NCBI GenBank assembly: GCA_028023455.1
Contig: JAQFVV010012575.1
Location: forward strand, 1,608,517-1,672,516
Length of the DNA stretch: 64,000 nt
Direction of reading: 5' to 3'
Origin: Epiperipatus broadwayi
Lineage: Eukaryota > Onychophora > Udeonychophora > Euonychophora > Peripatidae
Shown here: positions 23,157 to 35,499 of the stretch, one piece after another
How positions within the stretch are numbered: position 1 is the first letter of the stretch
Layout: each line of letters opens with the position of its first letter
Notes under the pieces: model-generated
Database searches by the model: none
Seen by the model: only the letters and a program-made list of their open reading frames with translations
What the model was told of the DNA's origin: nothing
Program-made: the position numbers and the translations under genes

Positions 23157-23381
23157 TCATAGTAACCAGAAGGCAAAAGTAAGGAAAATTGTCCTAATTA
23201 CAGGAAAGTGTTCTTTTATTGTAGTGGCTTCAATTAAAATCATTTCCTTAGGATTAACTTTGGTACAAGCTGTGATGAATTTTCTAATCGGGTTCAAATA
23301 TTGACATGTATGAAGGACATGTTCAATGGTTTCTTCTTCTTGTTTGCAAAGGGAACATCTGTTTGGGGAAAAAGATTCCCT
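23157..23381 (-). pseudogene. LINE C-terminus with CCHC-like zinc knuckle
   Basis: One uninterrupted minus-strand frame ends at a TGA at 23157-23159. It starts NRCSLCKQEEETIEHVLHTC and continues with a hydrophobic tail ending FAFWLL. C-x2-C, then ETIEH and LHTC, is the zinc knuckle found at the C-terminus of many LINE ORF2 proteins (L1/Tx1-like, CR1-like). The piece begins abruptly beside the plus-strand LINE at 23386, suggesting one insertion with an inverted 5' part. Confidence 0.65.
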
Positions 23382-23385
23382 CTTC

Positions 23386-24125
23386 TTTCACAGCAAAACC
23401 CCAAAAATGTCTTGGGTTCAACTTTTTCAAGTCACCTTCTGCTATGAGACGTGACCTTCAAGAGTCAATTCTCACCTCCACCAAGAAAGTAGTGGACTCT
23501 CTCTCTAGAATTTACCTGTCCCTTCCAGGGAAAACCTCCCTTTTAAACATGTTGGTTTTCCCATATATAAATTATTACTTACCTACCTTTCATCCCACCA
23601 AAAGCTTCCAAAATAAAATAAATTCCATTTGCTCAAGGCTGATGTTGAGAGGTAAAACAATAGTGATAAGCTTGTGCAAAGTTCATAGGTCTAAAGAGCT
23701 TAATGGCTAGGCCCTCCACTCAGTCTCTACCTATTTATTTACAAAAAACAATCAACATGATATAATCATTAAATTATATGCTTCTGACCACCATTTAAAA
23801 ATAAATGGCTTACCACTATGTGGAACTACGTTAAAAAGGCTACACCAATCTCTCCTACCCAATTTAAAGGAAAAATCACCTATTCAGGTGTTTACATCCT
23901 AGCTATAAACAACAATTCAAATCCCCCACCTGCTCTGGGAATTAGAATAAAGAAGATCATAAGAATGTTTAGATACTGGCATATGGAATCCAAACATTTG
24001 GACTTCATAATTAAATTAAATTTCACTGCACTGCCAACAAATCATTTTCTGGTCATGCAGAGGGGTTTAACCAAAATCAATTCGACATGTCCACTTTGAC
24101 TTGTCAATTTTGTAGTCATTATGTT
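23386..24125 (+). pseudogene. LINE RT thumb and C-terminal region, plus strand
   Basis: The frame includes MRRDLQESI, LPGKTSLLNMLVFPYINYYL and FQNKINSICSRLMLRGK (GKTSLL...FPYINY followed by the INKI helix is the segment after the RT core in L1/Tx1-like LINEs). It then breaks and resumes with LPTNHFLVMQRGLTKINSTC near 24030-24090, just before the zinc knuckle would begin. Stops and frameshifts make it a pseudogene. It is unlike the RTE copies elsewhere in the window. Confidence 0.55.
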
Positions 24126-24129
24126 AAAA

Positions 24130-25319
24130 CATGAATTAAAATAATATTGACATATATATAAAACAATGCCAGTATGTTACTATTGTACAAAGCAACCTAC
24201 TACAAAAAAGCCAAAAATGTGGCTGAATGGTAGTTTCCCTGTTCTCAATCCAAAGAGTATATATAAGATCTTTTGAGAGTGCTCATTCTTTTGTTTAGAT
24301 TTTGAAAATGTATATTTTAAATAGCTTGTTTATATATTTATCATAATTTATTCGCAAAATATTTTTAAATATTAAATTTTTTATAAGATTTTTAATGGAT
24401 TAAAGTCAGATTTTATTAAAAAGTATTTCCTTTTAAAACAAAAGTCATAATATAAAGCCGGAAATTTGATTTTAAAAAAAAAATCATAATCATCACCTAA
24501 TTATATTTTGCTATTTTATTACTGATAAGTGAATTTTTAAAATTTTAATACATAATTTCATAACTTTATGATGATCTTAACAATAAATTGTTTGTATTTT
24601 AAAAACGTAATTAGGACAAACTTTATTTTATTTGTAACACATTTTTATCAAAAATTGCAGAAATTACAAAAAAACATTGTTTTGAATATTTCAGTTTATT
24701 AGTTTTTCTCCTATACTTGTAAAATTGAAATATAATTTTTCAAAAAAATGATATTCATTTGTAAACTTATATTTCTAAAAAATAATTTGAAATTTTTGAA
24801 AACATAATGAAGAATAAAGATGAATTTGTTAAAATAAAAAGTTGGAAATATAATTAAAATAGCCACTAGAAACTATTAATAAATATAAAACTTGGAAAGG
24901 GTTAAAGAATAATTATCAAATTATTTTACTAAAATTCTTTTTATGTATACAATGCTCAGATCATCAGGCAATAAGATGAATATAGTTATATAGTCTATCT
25001 CAATAAAATGACAAAAAAATTGATTATCTATTCTTAAACTGAAAAAAAAATTAAACTGAAAAAAAAAAGATACATTTTATGTGATTCCTATGAACTATGA
25101 AGGCTATATGTTATATTTTTTAAAAAAATTACAATACATTTATTCTAATGAATTTAGATACAATAATTTTATCACAAACATTTATTACCTCCCAATGATA
25201 AATTATATTTACAATAATTTAAAAAATACAATAAGAATTTTTATTAATCTTAGTCATATTTTCAATAATCATAATAATATTATTATATAAATTGCATATT
25301 GTTGTTAAATCAATAATAC
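24130..25319. other. AT-rich stretch, nothing recognised
   Basis: Almost pure A/T filler. The 69-codon ORF at 25081 is composed of A/T-biased codons with no recognisable domain. Confidence 0.4.
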
Positions 25320-25590
25320 ATTGAGAGTTTGACAATTTCTCGCATACACCTACTGTTCCTTTTCAGACAGCCAATCAGATGTTAAGACAGCAGTCTGAAG
25401 AGTGATCAAGCCGCAACATATGACAGAGTTTTTGATAAGAAAAAGATAAGAAGAGGGTGGGACCATCCCTTTCTTATCAAAAATTCTGTCATATATTGTG
25501 GCTTGATCACTCTTCAGATTGCTGTCTTAACATCTCATTGGCTATCTGAAAAGCAACAGTAACACATACGAGAGATTGGCAAACTCAATT
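25320..25590. repeat. foldback element, about 124-bp arms
   Basis: 25320-25444 (ATTGAGAGTTTGACAATTTC...CAGACAGCCAATCAGATG...GAGTGATCAAGCC...) is the inverse of 25468-25590 at about 85-90% by eye, with a 20-bp purine-rich spacer. No hammerhead core and no second copy seen in the window. Confidence 0.85.
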
Positions 25591-26800
25591 TATTATCGAT
25601 TTAATAATCATAATGTAAAATTTCAAAAACACTTTTGTAGGGGAGGGGGATACAGTGCTGAATTTAGGAGCTAAAAGTCCATGGGTTGCAGCTCATCTCT
25701 GTAAACTTCAGTGTTCAATGATCTTATGCTTAATATTGGATCCATTGCATTATAAAACATAGAACCATTTTTTTTTTAAAAAAAGTTATCAATCAGCAAT
25801 TTCAACTTAAAAATTTAACGTAGGTTTTGGTTTAAATAAAATTTATTATTACTTTTATAAAAATATAATTTTTTAAAAAGATTTAATAAATTGATAAAAA
25901 AAAATTTAAACAGAAGTTTGACAAATTAGATGGACAAATTTTCCTAACAGAACATGTTTTTATTTTCCTATTAAGAGCAATCTTGCAATTTTATTTTTTG
26001 ATTTAAAAATAATTGAATTTATTTTTAAAAAAATTAAATTTCAAGAATAATTTATTAATGCATAAATTTTTAAATATTCAAATTCTTACAATTGAGGTGG
26101 AAGAATACATTTGTTTACATTTTTCTCATGATTATTTGTGTGAATTTTCTTTAAAAAAAATATTATATATTATAAATTAATAACTAAACTTTAAAAAAAA
26201 ATGCAAATTATTACAATGCAAATGAATAGACAGCTGCATATTGTAGATCAAAATATGCATTTTTCTTTTAAAACAAACATAATTATGTGAAAAAAAAATA
26301 AAGTAAACATTTTTTATGAATGAATGAATAAATTTTTAAAATGCAAATAACTTTTTTTTTTACAAACTTTGCAAAAAACAAATTAAACTAAGTATATGAA
26401 CAATATACATGAAAATCTTTCGTCAAGATAAATGTATATTAAATCAAACATTTTTAATCCTTCCTTCTCAAAAATAAAGTAGGCATGTAAAAATTTAACT
26501 TGGGTTTTGAAAATAATTTTGTAAATACAATTAAAATAGAGGCATCTAAAAACGGTAAGTTACAAAAAATGTTTTGAAGTTTCATTTTTATGTTTGCTAA
26601 TTTTAGTTAATAAAGAAATACTAAAAAAAAATAATATTCTTAAAAAATGAATTTAATTTTAAAAAATAAATTGTTATTAATATTTAAATGAACTTTTAAA
26701 AACAATGCAATTAAAATGATTTCCAATTAAAAATAATGCAAATTATATCTTATTGATGGATATTTTGCTTGGTTATAATATTTTGGGTATAAATTACATT
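25591..26800. other. AT-rich stretch, nothing recognised
   Basis: No coding signal. A G-run at 25640 and long A- and T-runs only. Confidence 0.4.
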
Positions 26801-26807
26801 TATATAT

Positions 26808-27112
26808 ATTAAGGCTATAACCTTAAGTCTATGCGCCTAAAATGTGACAGTAGGAACCTCTACAAATCTAAACACAAGAATAATGACTTTAAAAGACAAG
26901 AGCAGCTGTTTGACTTTTAAAGTCATTAATCTTGTGTTTAGATTTGTAGAGGTCCCTACTGTCACATTTTAGGCAAATAGTCTTAAGGTTATAACCTTAA
27001 AACAAAAGCGGCCACTCTTGTCTTTTAAAGTTGTTAATCTTATGTTTAGATTTGTAGAGGTCCCTACTGTTGCATTTTAGGTGCATAGTCTTAGGATTAT
27101 AGCCTTAATATA
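26808..27112. repeat. three-unit repeat: one inverted and two tandem copies
   Basis: Unit 1 (26808-26900) is inverted relative to units 2 (26911-26998) and 3 (27011-27112). All share AGATTTGTAGAGGTCCCTAC, CTTTTAAAGT and ATAGTCTTA...TTATAGCCTTAA or their inverses. TA-rich sequence flanks both sides. The one-inverted-plus-two-tandem layout echoes the hammerhead locus at 27.7-28.8 kb, but no ribozyme core is visible. A single diverged unit occurs at 42445-42530. Confidence 0.8.
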
Positions 27113-27693
27113 TATTACTTACATAATGAGTATGTGCTTTATAAATTATTAATTACAAATTTATTTATATAAAAAAGGTAAGACTAATTTTTAATTCTTG
27201 ATTATGTCATTATTGATTTTAAATTAGAACCTTAGGGAATATTGCCATTTTTTTATATAAAAAATATATGTTCCTGTTATATATGACTATTTTCTGCTCT
27301 ATTTATTATATAGAACTGAAACATGGAGTGCTACAATGAAATATGAGTTAAGAATGTTTCACAGTATGTTGAAAATATAAAAGCAATATCACAAAGCTAA
27401 CTTGTGCTCTTCAGCTTATTGAAAAAGTTGACATTTAATCTACTGCTGTAAAAACTCTTCATCTTAGGGAATTTGAGTATGCATTTGTGGAAGAGATATT
27501 TTTTATGTTTTAAAAATGGTCTTAAAGACATTATAAAAAGAAGAAATATAGGATATTTTATTGAGAAGATATAATTGAGAACAGAGTACAACTGAAAGCT
27601 ATATTTAGCAAGGAGTTGTATTTTTTTTATATATAAAACAACTACTTAGAAACGATTAAACATTAGAAGATGGACATAAACAGATTAAAAGAT
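27113..27693. other. AT-rich spacer
   Basis: No gene or repeat recognised. Confidence 0.4.
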
Positions 27694-27857
27694 AATATAT
27701 ATATATATGAAAAACAAAAAAAAAACACAAGTTAAAAAACTTGCTAACACTAGTATTTATGATAACAGATGGCATTCTACCAAAAAGATTGTCAAGCGTA
27801 GTTTTCTGTTTACATAAATGTCAGAGCGAGCATTCACTATCTCTAACTTTAATTCCA

Positions 27858-27901
27858 CTTTCAAATCATGATTTCAAGCTATTTGCTATCATCAGTGAAA
27901 G
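27858..27901 (-). ncRNA. hammerhead ribozyme (type I), core intact
   Basis: On the minus strand: stem I CUUUCA/UGAAAG (6 bp, fully paired); CUGAUGA; stem II U-AGC-AAAUA-GCU-U (3 bp with a flanking U-U mismatch); GAA; stem III palindrome AUCAUGAU; cleavage after U. First of the tandem pair. Confidence 0.8.
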
Positions 27902-28267
27902 ACAGGAATAAGAAACTAGATACTAAACATAAACTCTGAGCATTTATGAAACAGTTTCTATTCAGCTTGCAAGCGTGAATCTTTTAGACACGTTAATGTC
28001 TTCAAACTCAGCATAGCAAGCCAGATAGCTACATGGGTCTGATCTCAGTTCAGCATCACCACATAGTAGAAGCCTCTGCAATATACATCATTGCAAGAAA
28101 GATCTCAAAGGTACATTTATGAAAAACAAAAAAAACACAAGTTAAAAAACTTGCTAACGCTTGTATTTATGATAACAGATGGTGTTCCACCAAAAACACC
28201 GTCAAGCATAGTTTTCTGTTTACATAAACGTCAGAGCGAGCATTCACTATCTCTAACTTTAATTCCA

Positions 28268-28311
28268 CTTTCAGATCATGATTTCAAGCTATTTGCTATC
28301 GTCAGTGAAAG
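28268..28311 (-). ncRNA. hammerhead ribozyme (type I), core intact
   Basis: Same as 27858-27901 except CUGACGA (position 7 is variable) and C at the cleavage site. Spacing of 410 bp to the first copy defines the monomer length. Confidence 0.8.
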
Positions 28312-28683
28312 ATAGGAATAAGAAACTAGATCTAAACACAAACTCTGAGCATTTATGAAACAGTTTCTATTCAGCTTGCAAGCGTGAATCTTTTAGACAC
28401 GTTAATGTCTTTTATCATAAATACAAGCGTTAGCAAGTTTTTTAACTTGTGTTTTTTTGTTTTTCATAAATGTACCTTTGAGGTCTTTCTTGCAATGATG
28501 TATATTGCAGAGGCTTCTACTATGTGGTGATGCTGAACTGAGATCAGACCCATGTAGCTATCTGGCTTGCTATGCTGAGTTTGAAGACATTAACATGTCT
28601 AAAAGATTCATGCTTGCAAGCTGAATAGAAACTGTTTCATAAATACTCAGAGTTTGTGTTTAGATCTAGTTTCTTATTCCTGT

Positions 28684-28727
28684 CTTTCACTGACGATAGC
28701 AAATAGCTTGAAATCATGATCTGAAAG
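28684..28727 (+). ncRNA. hammerhead ribozyme (type I), core intact
   Basis: Plus-strand copy in the inverted unit, identical to 28268-28311: stem I CUUUCA/UGAAAG, CUGACGA, stem II AGC/GCU, GAA, AUCAUGAU, cleavage C. Confidence 0.8.
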
Positions 28728-28839
28728 TGGAATTAAAGTTAGAGATAGTGAATGCTCGCTCTGACATTTATGTAAACAGAAAACTACGCTTGACGGTGTT
28801 TTTGGTAGAACGCCATCTGTTATCATATATATATATATT

Positions 28840-31800
28840 GTGCCCTTTTCTACAGGTCAGTAATAATTTATAACAGCCAATTACTAAAAATTTTAAATTT
28901 TAGAATATGTTCTTTTAATACATTAATGATATTAAGTCAATTATATTTTTAAAGTACAATTTAAAGCTAAAGCAAGTACATAGTATATAAAATTATAGCG
29001 AATTATTTAAAAATAGTTATGTAAAGCTTTAAATATTGTTTCATATGGTTGTAAAAGCTGGCCATATTAAATAACACAGCTATAAATATTAAAGTATATT
29101 TAAAAATTCGATTTTAACAGTTTAAAACTGATAAGTTAATAAATACAGTATTTAAATTTGTAATCATATTTAAATAGTCAAAATTAATATAGTATATTTT
29201 TAAAATAAACTTTGTGATGGTGGAAATTATATCTAATTCTATATTTTCTAAATTGTTCTTCCAAATTTTTATAATTATTTTATATAATATAATAAGTGTA
29301 TCAATTTTATAAATCTAGGCAGAGAAATAGATTAAAAATCGTCTGTCAAAGTTATTAATCATGTGACTTTTAATGTATACTCTCACACACACACGCTTGT
29401 TTGAAATAATAACAAAGTTTAAAATATTTTAAAAGTTATATTATAGAATTGAATAGAATTATTGCCTATCATAAAAGTAAATAGTATTAAACATTAAGTT
29501 AACTGTCGTTATTGCATATTTAAATGATGTAATGTTTTAAATAGTATCATAAAGACGAATACAGTTATAATAAAAATTAAATATTTTATTTAAATAAAAA
29601 CAAGATAAATTGAATATTAAAAAAAAAATGGAATAGGTTATTCAAATTATTTTAAAAGTTATTTTGAATGTTTAAATGGTTTTAATAAAATAATAATTTA
29701 TTTAAAAGTAATATTTTAAATAATATTTTGGGTTCATTACGTCATAATTTCTGATTTTGAAATATAATTCTGCTATAAATTGAAAATATGTAAATTTGTT
29801 CTCAAGCTAAAGTAAGAATTAACCAATAGGAATAGGTATTCTTACAGACTATAAATATGATTTGCACGGGGGTATAGGGGGAGATTAATAATGTATTGAA
29901 ACCAAAGAAAGGTATATAGTAGCTATCAAAGAGATAATATTTTAAATTTTTATTTTAGTCAATTTTTATATACTTTGAAAAGAGAGTTTTAAAGTATAAT
30001 ATATTTGGGAACTTTGTGAAAAATGATTGGCTAATTTAAGTATACTTACCAGTCGTATTTTATCTAAAAGTTTAACCTAAACTGCAATAAAAAATGGATA
30101 TACTATGAAATAAAATGAATATAAATTGTAATACTGAAAAAATATTTGAAATATTTATTGATACAGCTTTATTTATGCATAACCGGAGAACTTTTTTAGT
30201 ACATAAAAAAACCACAGCACGGACATCATACGGAGTCTAATGAAAAATTGGAGACGCATTATTATTTATAAGCCTATCTAAGATTTATTTTTTTAAATAG
30301 TAATAAGACAATTGTATATTGCATGAATTATTTTATATCAAAAGGAGTAAAATGTTATATACTTTCTGAAGGTAACATTTTTTTAAAAAATATTTTTAAA
30401 GAATTAAATAAAAAACCCAGGAAAATATGTTACAGAAGCGTTTTGATATTAAAATATCCGTTCTTCGAATTATAAAAAATGTATTTAGAAAATATTTGTT
30501 TAAAAGTACTTGAAGTTTTTTATTATTAAAAGAGATTTATAAAAAATACCAAACAAAAGTTTAAATGTATCAGGAAGGAAACTTATATAAAAAAGTGAAC
30601 ACATAGATGAATAAAAGATGGATCCATGGAAATACAAATAGTACTTAAAAGTTTATCAAATATTTTTAAAGTTAAATTAGATGGATTGATGCATCGGATA
30701 TGCAGAGAATATTGGTAGAGAAGATTAAGAAGCTTCACGGGTTTAATTAATATTATCATCCTAAAAATTAAAACCAAGGATTATTTTCTAAATTTTACTA
30801 AATGGATTAATAATTATTTTATTTTAAACTTTAACGCGCTTGGAGAAGAACATTTTGAAAAACTCTAGAGAAGATAATAAGCATTTTGGACTTATCAGGA
30901 ACTATCGTCAAGAAAATATGTAACTATAGTTTTGATTCTTTTTATTTTGTTAACCTAGTTTAAATCTAAATTTTTATATAAGATTAGGAAAAACATAAAA
31001 ACATTAATTTATTAATATTAAAATTTTTATAATATAACAATCTAATAATTTAGCTAAAAATATTTTAATATAAAGTGTATGGGTGTGAATTGTTTTTATA
31101 TCTGCAATGCTCAAGTGGATAAAGGAAGCCTACTGAACACGATGACTAGATAAAGGTTATTGGTAATAATAATAACTATTGATAATTTATAATGTATATA
31201 TTTTTTTTGTTTTCTTTAGATCATCCATAAATTGGAAGAATAAAGTGTAAAAGTTTTTTACTTATATGTACCGCATTTCATACAACATTTTAAAAAACAT
31301 TATGAGATAGGATTGATTTGAAAATATGCATACGACGATTTTTTTATTTTATTTTGTGATATAATCCAACATAACAAATAATTATGTGATTCTTTTAAAA
31401 TTTTCATGTTAGGATATTCAAATATTGTCTAAGTAGATTGTATATGATTAGACATATAGAATAATGAAGTAAGCACACTTTTCTTGTAGAACAGCTAGAT
31501 TGTTTAACTATTAATGAATTTTATTTATTATTTTTGTAAATGCAGATAGTTATTTATCAATGTAAGATGTAGAAAAATCTTGAGAAATAATGTTGAGATA
31601 GTGGCTTGGAAGTACTATAATTAGCAGGAAACCAAGATGATGTATTTTAAAATAGGATATGATAAGGAATGGGAATAATATTTAGTCTTTATGTGGTTAT
31701 CAGCATAGTTAACAAAGCCCTATGACTGATACACATTTTATTTGGACAGTGTTTATATTTCTTTAAATATTTGATGTTCTAATAAAGCTGAAGAAATAGC

Positions 31801-34378
31801 TTTAACATCGTCCCTGTACTAGAGGATATTAGGCAGGTAAATGCCACACCTCTTCGCACTGTGCCATGATTTTGAGATATATTAAGAGTGATACTCTAGC
31901 TTTCTTCCTTAATCCTATGCATCTGTTTTCGCTATCTTTATTTCATGTAATTGCATGGTTTAGTAAGATATTTTAAAAGAAATGATAAATAATTTAGAAC
32001 TTAGGTTATGCTATCGTTTTGTATAAGATTGGTTTATTTGCTTAGAAAGAATAGGACATTATAACTTAAAATTGAAGATCTAAAGTATCCTAAGGAAAGA
32101 AAAGAATCATAAAATATATTTTGAATTTTATTTCGGAAATGAAATATAAACTTTTTAAAATAAGGTATCTAAACAAAGATATTTTCTTTAAAGTGATAAT
32201 AATATTAAATGCTTTAGTATTTTTTTTTAAGGGAAAATAAGTATTGCATATTTTAAAATACAATAGTACAAAGTAAATTATGTAAACAATATGCATATTA
32301 TATTTTTTTGTTTATTGATTAACAGAAATGTATTGATGATTACACTTATATCATACTAAAGTAAGGCTTAAAGAAGAATATATTATGATTAGTAAACATT
32401 GTGTGATAAATACTAAAATCTAGTACTGAATTTTGGATAATATTTTGTGTAACATCTTTGACTTTGCAAAATGAAATTTTTTTAATATTTTGAGAAGTCC
32501 ATACTCATTATAAAATTTTGTTTTCTATAGAATGTTTTCTAAGTATGAATTTTTAAAATAAGATAGTTTAATAATATTAAGGATAAAATGCTGTTGCTAA
32601 TAAAGTAGATAAATATATTTGTAATAAGTTAACCATAATGAGAAACCAAATAGTAACATTTTTTTAAATTTTGTCCTAAATCTAAATAAAGATGTAATTG
32701 AAATATAAATTATTTTTTTTATAACCCGGTAGATCAAACTGTAAAGTAAAAAAAGTTAAGGATATCCACTGTAAATAGTGTAAATATATTGTTTATTTAT
32801 TTGTTGTTAGTAATAAACTTTGTTAAATTTTGTTATTTTAAACATTTTGTGTCCGAGTTATTTATTTCTCCACATCGCTGCATGAAAACATGATATATGC
32901 ATAATAATTGAAACAAATATATAATTTTGCACAAAAGATAAATAGAGAATTATTTTAAGAATTTTAAATATTTTATTGGTATTCATTATAATTAAATAAT
33001 CATAATCTTACATTATTTTATTGGTCATAAATCAGTTATCATAATATTATATTAAATTATATGCTATCAGTTGCCACACATATTTTGTTTGTCAGATTAT
33101 TAAAATGCTACCATGTATTTATTATATCATTACATGAAGATATAAGATCATATTATATTATTTTATTATGGTAATAAAATTGTAGTAAGAAGAAAAGTTA
33201 TACAGAATTAGTTAAACAATGAAGAATATTATTACTGTTATTTATTATTATTAGTTTCAGTGTAGTAGATTATGACATAAAATCCCTTCTCATATTTTAC
33301 TACCATATTTTTAAATTAACTTAGAATAAACTTTATGAACCTGAGATTATTTTATTGAGCTAGATTATTAAATAGAAGATTAAGATTTAATTATTAGTTT
33401 AATCTTAGTGAGTAGAAGTTATTAAAGTCATAAGAATACTATGAGTTTGTTATTTGAAATAGTAATAAAGGGGGGATAGTGTTCTTATGCCATTGAGGTA
33501 GTATCCTGTGGGATATTGGCTCAATGTAATTTATCTTGTCACCTGTATTTTCACTTCAAGTCTCATGAAAATATTAAATATTTATTTAATTTATTTTTAT
33601 AAACTGAACCTTATTCGTATTTTAAATTTGAGCTAGTGAAATATTTTAATTTTAATGCTGAATATTTTAGTTATTAATTATTAACTGAGATAGAACCCGT
33701 TTTATTTTATTTCATATATTATCTGAAGTGAGGATGCACGAGAGCAAGGTTAGAATATATATAACTAATCGATTGGTTTGCATAATTAATGCAAGACCAT
33801 CATCTATTTTTGTTTTTTGTCTCTTTTTAATTTTTCTCTGAAGTTTGGGTGAATACTAATGTTTTAATATCTGTAAAAAATACATGCATTTCTCCTTGGC
33901 AACTGGCATACATCTATATATACTTGTTTTTAAAAGCAACCCTATTCATATTATTCCAGTGCTACCATCTATAATAAGCCAAGTAATCAATAGATGTTAG
34001 ATGTTTGTGTCTATTAATTTCATATCTAGTGATATTTTATTCATATACCTAAATTAGTTTATAATTTATGGTCTTCATCACATATATCTTCCTATATCTA
34101 ATTGAATTATCTTGAGGGATTATTATAAACACAAGAAAAAGAGTCATTTAACTTTTTGTTTGATATCTACATATCTATTCATATATTTATTTATCTACCT
34201 ACCTATATATTTTTCTGCATGTCCATCCAGCTATGCTACTTAGTTATTTGTCTATCTACTTCTCTGTATATATAATACACATAAAATGTTCATTAATTAA
34301 TAAATATTGTAATAACAACAAAAATAATAAATATAAGAATGATTAAATATTATACATGGTCTTTCTCTGCAGACATGT
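28840..34378. other. 5.5-kb AT-rich stretch, nothing recognised
   Basis: The longest feature-poor stretch. I saw no coding domain, tRNA, long hairpin or repeat shared with other loci; a short (CA)n lies near 29385-29395. It could be intron or intergenic DNA. Confidence 0.45.
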
Positions 34379-34379
34379 C

Positions 34380-34462
34380 TTCAGTTAACTACTTAACCCT
34401 CTTCAATTGGTGTTTAACTTTAAATGGCAGTTGAAGAGGGTTAAGTCATTAACTGAAAATAC
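34380..34462. repeat. hairpin repeat, about 30-bp arms
   Basis: TCAGTTAACTACTTAACCCT and the following CTTCAATTG pair with CAGTTGAAGAGGGTTAAG and TCATTAACTGA. A half-copy of the arm (TTTCAGTTAATTTTTTAACC) occurs near 45583. Confidence 0.75.
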
Positions 34463-34464
34463 TT

Positions 34465-35138
34465 CTGTGAATTGAAAGACTATATACAATAGTTAATTAC
34501 CATTATATTTATTATACATATACTGTAACATAATAGTTACCATTTTAATTAATTGAGCCAAAAAAACTAAAAAAATTATTGGCTTTCTTTTCTAGTTAAA
34601 CAAAGTATATCCACTACTATTATTGGTCAGATAGCAGATAATAAGATCAAAAATAAATCTTATAACTATCTCATAATACTGCCTAAGAGAATATACATTT
34701 TGTAAGAACATATTTAAATATGTCTTCTGAGAAGATATTATTGATCAATGCAGTTATAAAATATGTTTGTCTGTGTTCTTATTATTAGTTTTTTGTTTGA
34801 AAATTGCAATTTTTTTAGTGTAAACACAGAAAATACACACATAAAACTGATATTATAGAAAAATGTACAAAATAGGATACACTAAATCAATAGTAATAAA
34901 ATGTAAGATTTGAAACAGTTCTTGAACTATATTACAATAATTACAATTGAGATTATATTAGCTAATATCATAAGCTAACAATCCATTTAAAAATGTGTGT
35001 GCATGCATAAAATTTCTATATGTTTAAAACTTAATCAATTTAACATTTTTAAATGTAAAACTAGCAAATTAAGTTATTTTGTTTAGTATTACAATTCAAA
35101 TATTTGAAATACAGGCATTTTTCACATACCTGGAGCCT
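34465..35138. other. AT-rich spacer
   Basis: Nothing recognised. Confidence 0.4.
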
Positions 35139-35495
35139 AATTGTAAATATAGGGGATTTGAACTCAGACTTTCAAGCACCCTTCAACTATCCATACTTTG
35201 TCATACTACTGATACATATGACCACATGCATGTAGAAAAAATAAATAATTACCAATATACATATTTTATGCTAAACCATCACTCATCAGTTGGTCCAGAT
35301 TATCATTATATATATGTGTGGGAGATTATAATCTGGACCAACTATTGAGTGCTGGTTTCGGATGAAATATGTATATTGGTGATTATTTATTTTTCCTATA
35401 TGAATTTTATCATGTGTATCAGTGGTATGAAATAGTATGGATAGTTTAAGGGTGTTTGAAAGTCTGAGTTCAAACCCCCTATATTTATTACAATT
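35139..35495. repeat. foldback element, about 170-bp arms around (TA)n
   Basis: The left arm (AGGGGATTTGAACTCAGACT...CAGTTGGTCCAGATTAT) is the inverse of the right arm (ATAATCTGGACCAACT...AGTCTGAGTTCAAACCCCCT). TATATATATG sits at the centre. The two overlapping ORFs (35079, 35286) translate opposite arms and so look alike (YRGFELRLS...). Relatives at 16778, 44820 and 53795. Confidence 0.9.
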
Positions 35496-35499
35496 CAAG

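Larger units (their letters stand above)
27694..28838. mobile_element. retrozyme-like hammerhead locus: tandem dimer plus inverted unit
   Basis: Bounded by (TA)n at 27694-27707 and 28825-28838. Two direct units on the minus strand (repeat start GAAAAACAAAAAA...CACAAGTTAAAAAACTTG near 27709 and 28119) are followed by one unit on the plus strand (28400-28824), which is their inverse. The two minus-strand ribozymes are exactly 410 bp apart, so a read-through minus-strand transcript could be cut twice to give a 410-nt RNA. All three HHR cores are intact. Near-palindromes at 28039-28053 and 28533-28547 match other loci. No protein is encoded; the 74-codon ORF at 28091 is incidental. Confidence 0.85.

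Noticed and set aside
27694-28838. CRISPR-like array
   Set aside because: Units are about 410 bp, partly inverted, without short repeats and spacers, and the context is eukaryotic.
35079-35498. Similar ORFs on opposite strands (YRGFELRLS...), also at 53759-54040, looking like a conserved small protein family
   Set aside because: They translate the two arms of a palindromic repeat and its half copy. The similarity is at DNA level and the frames have no start or domain of their own.
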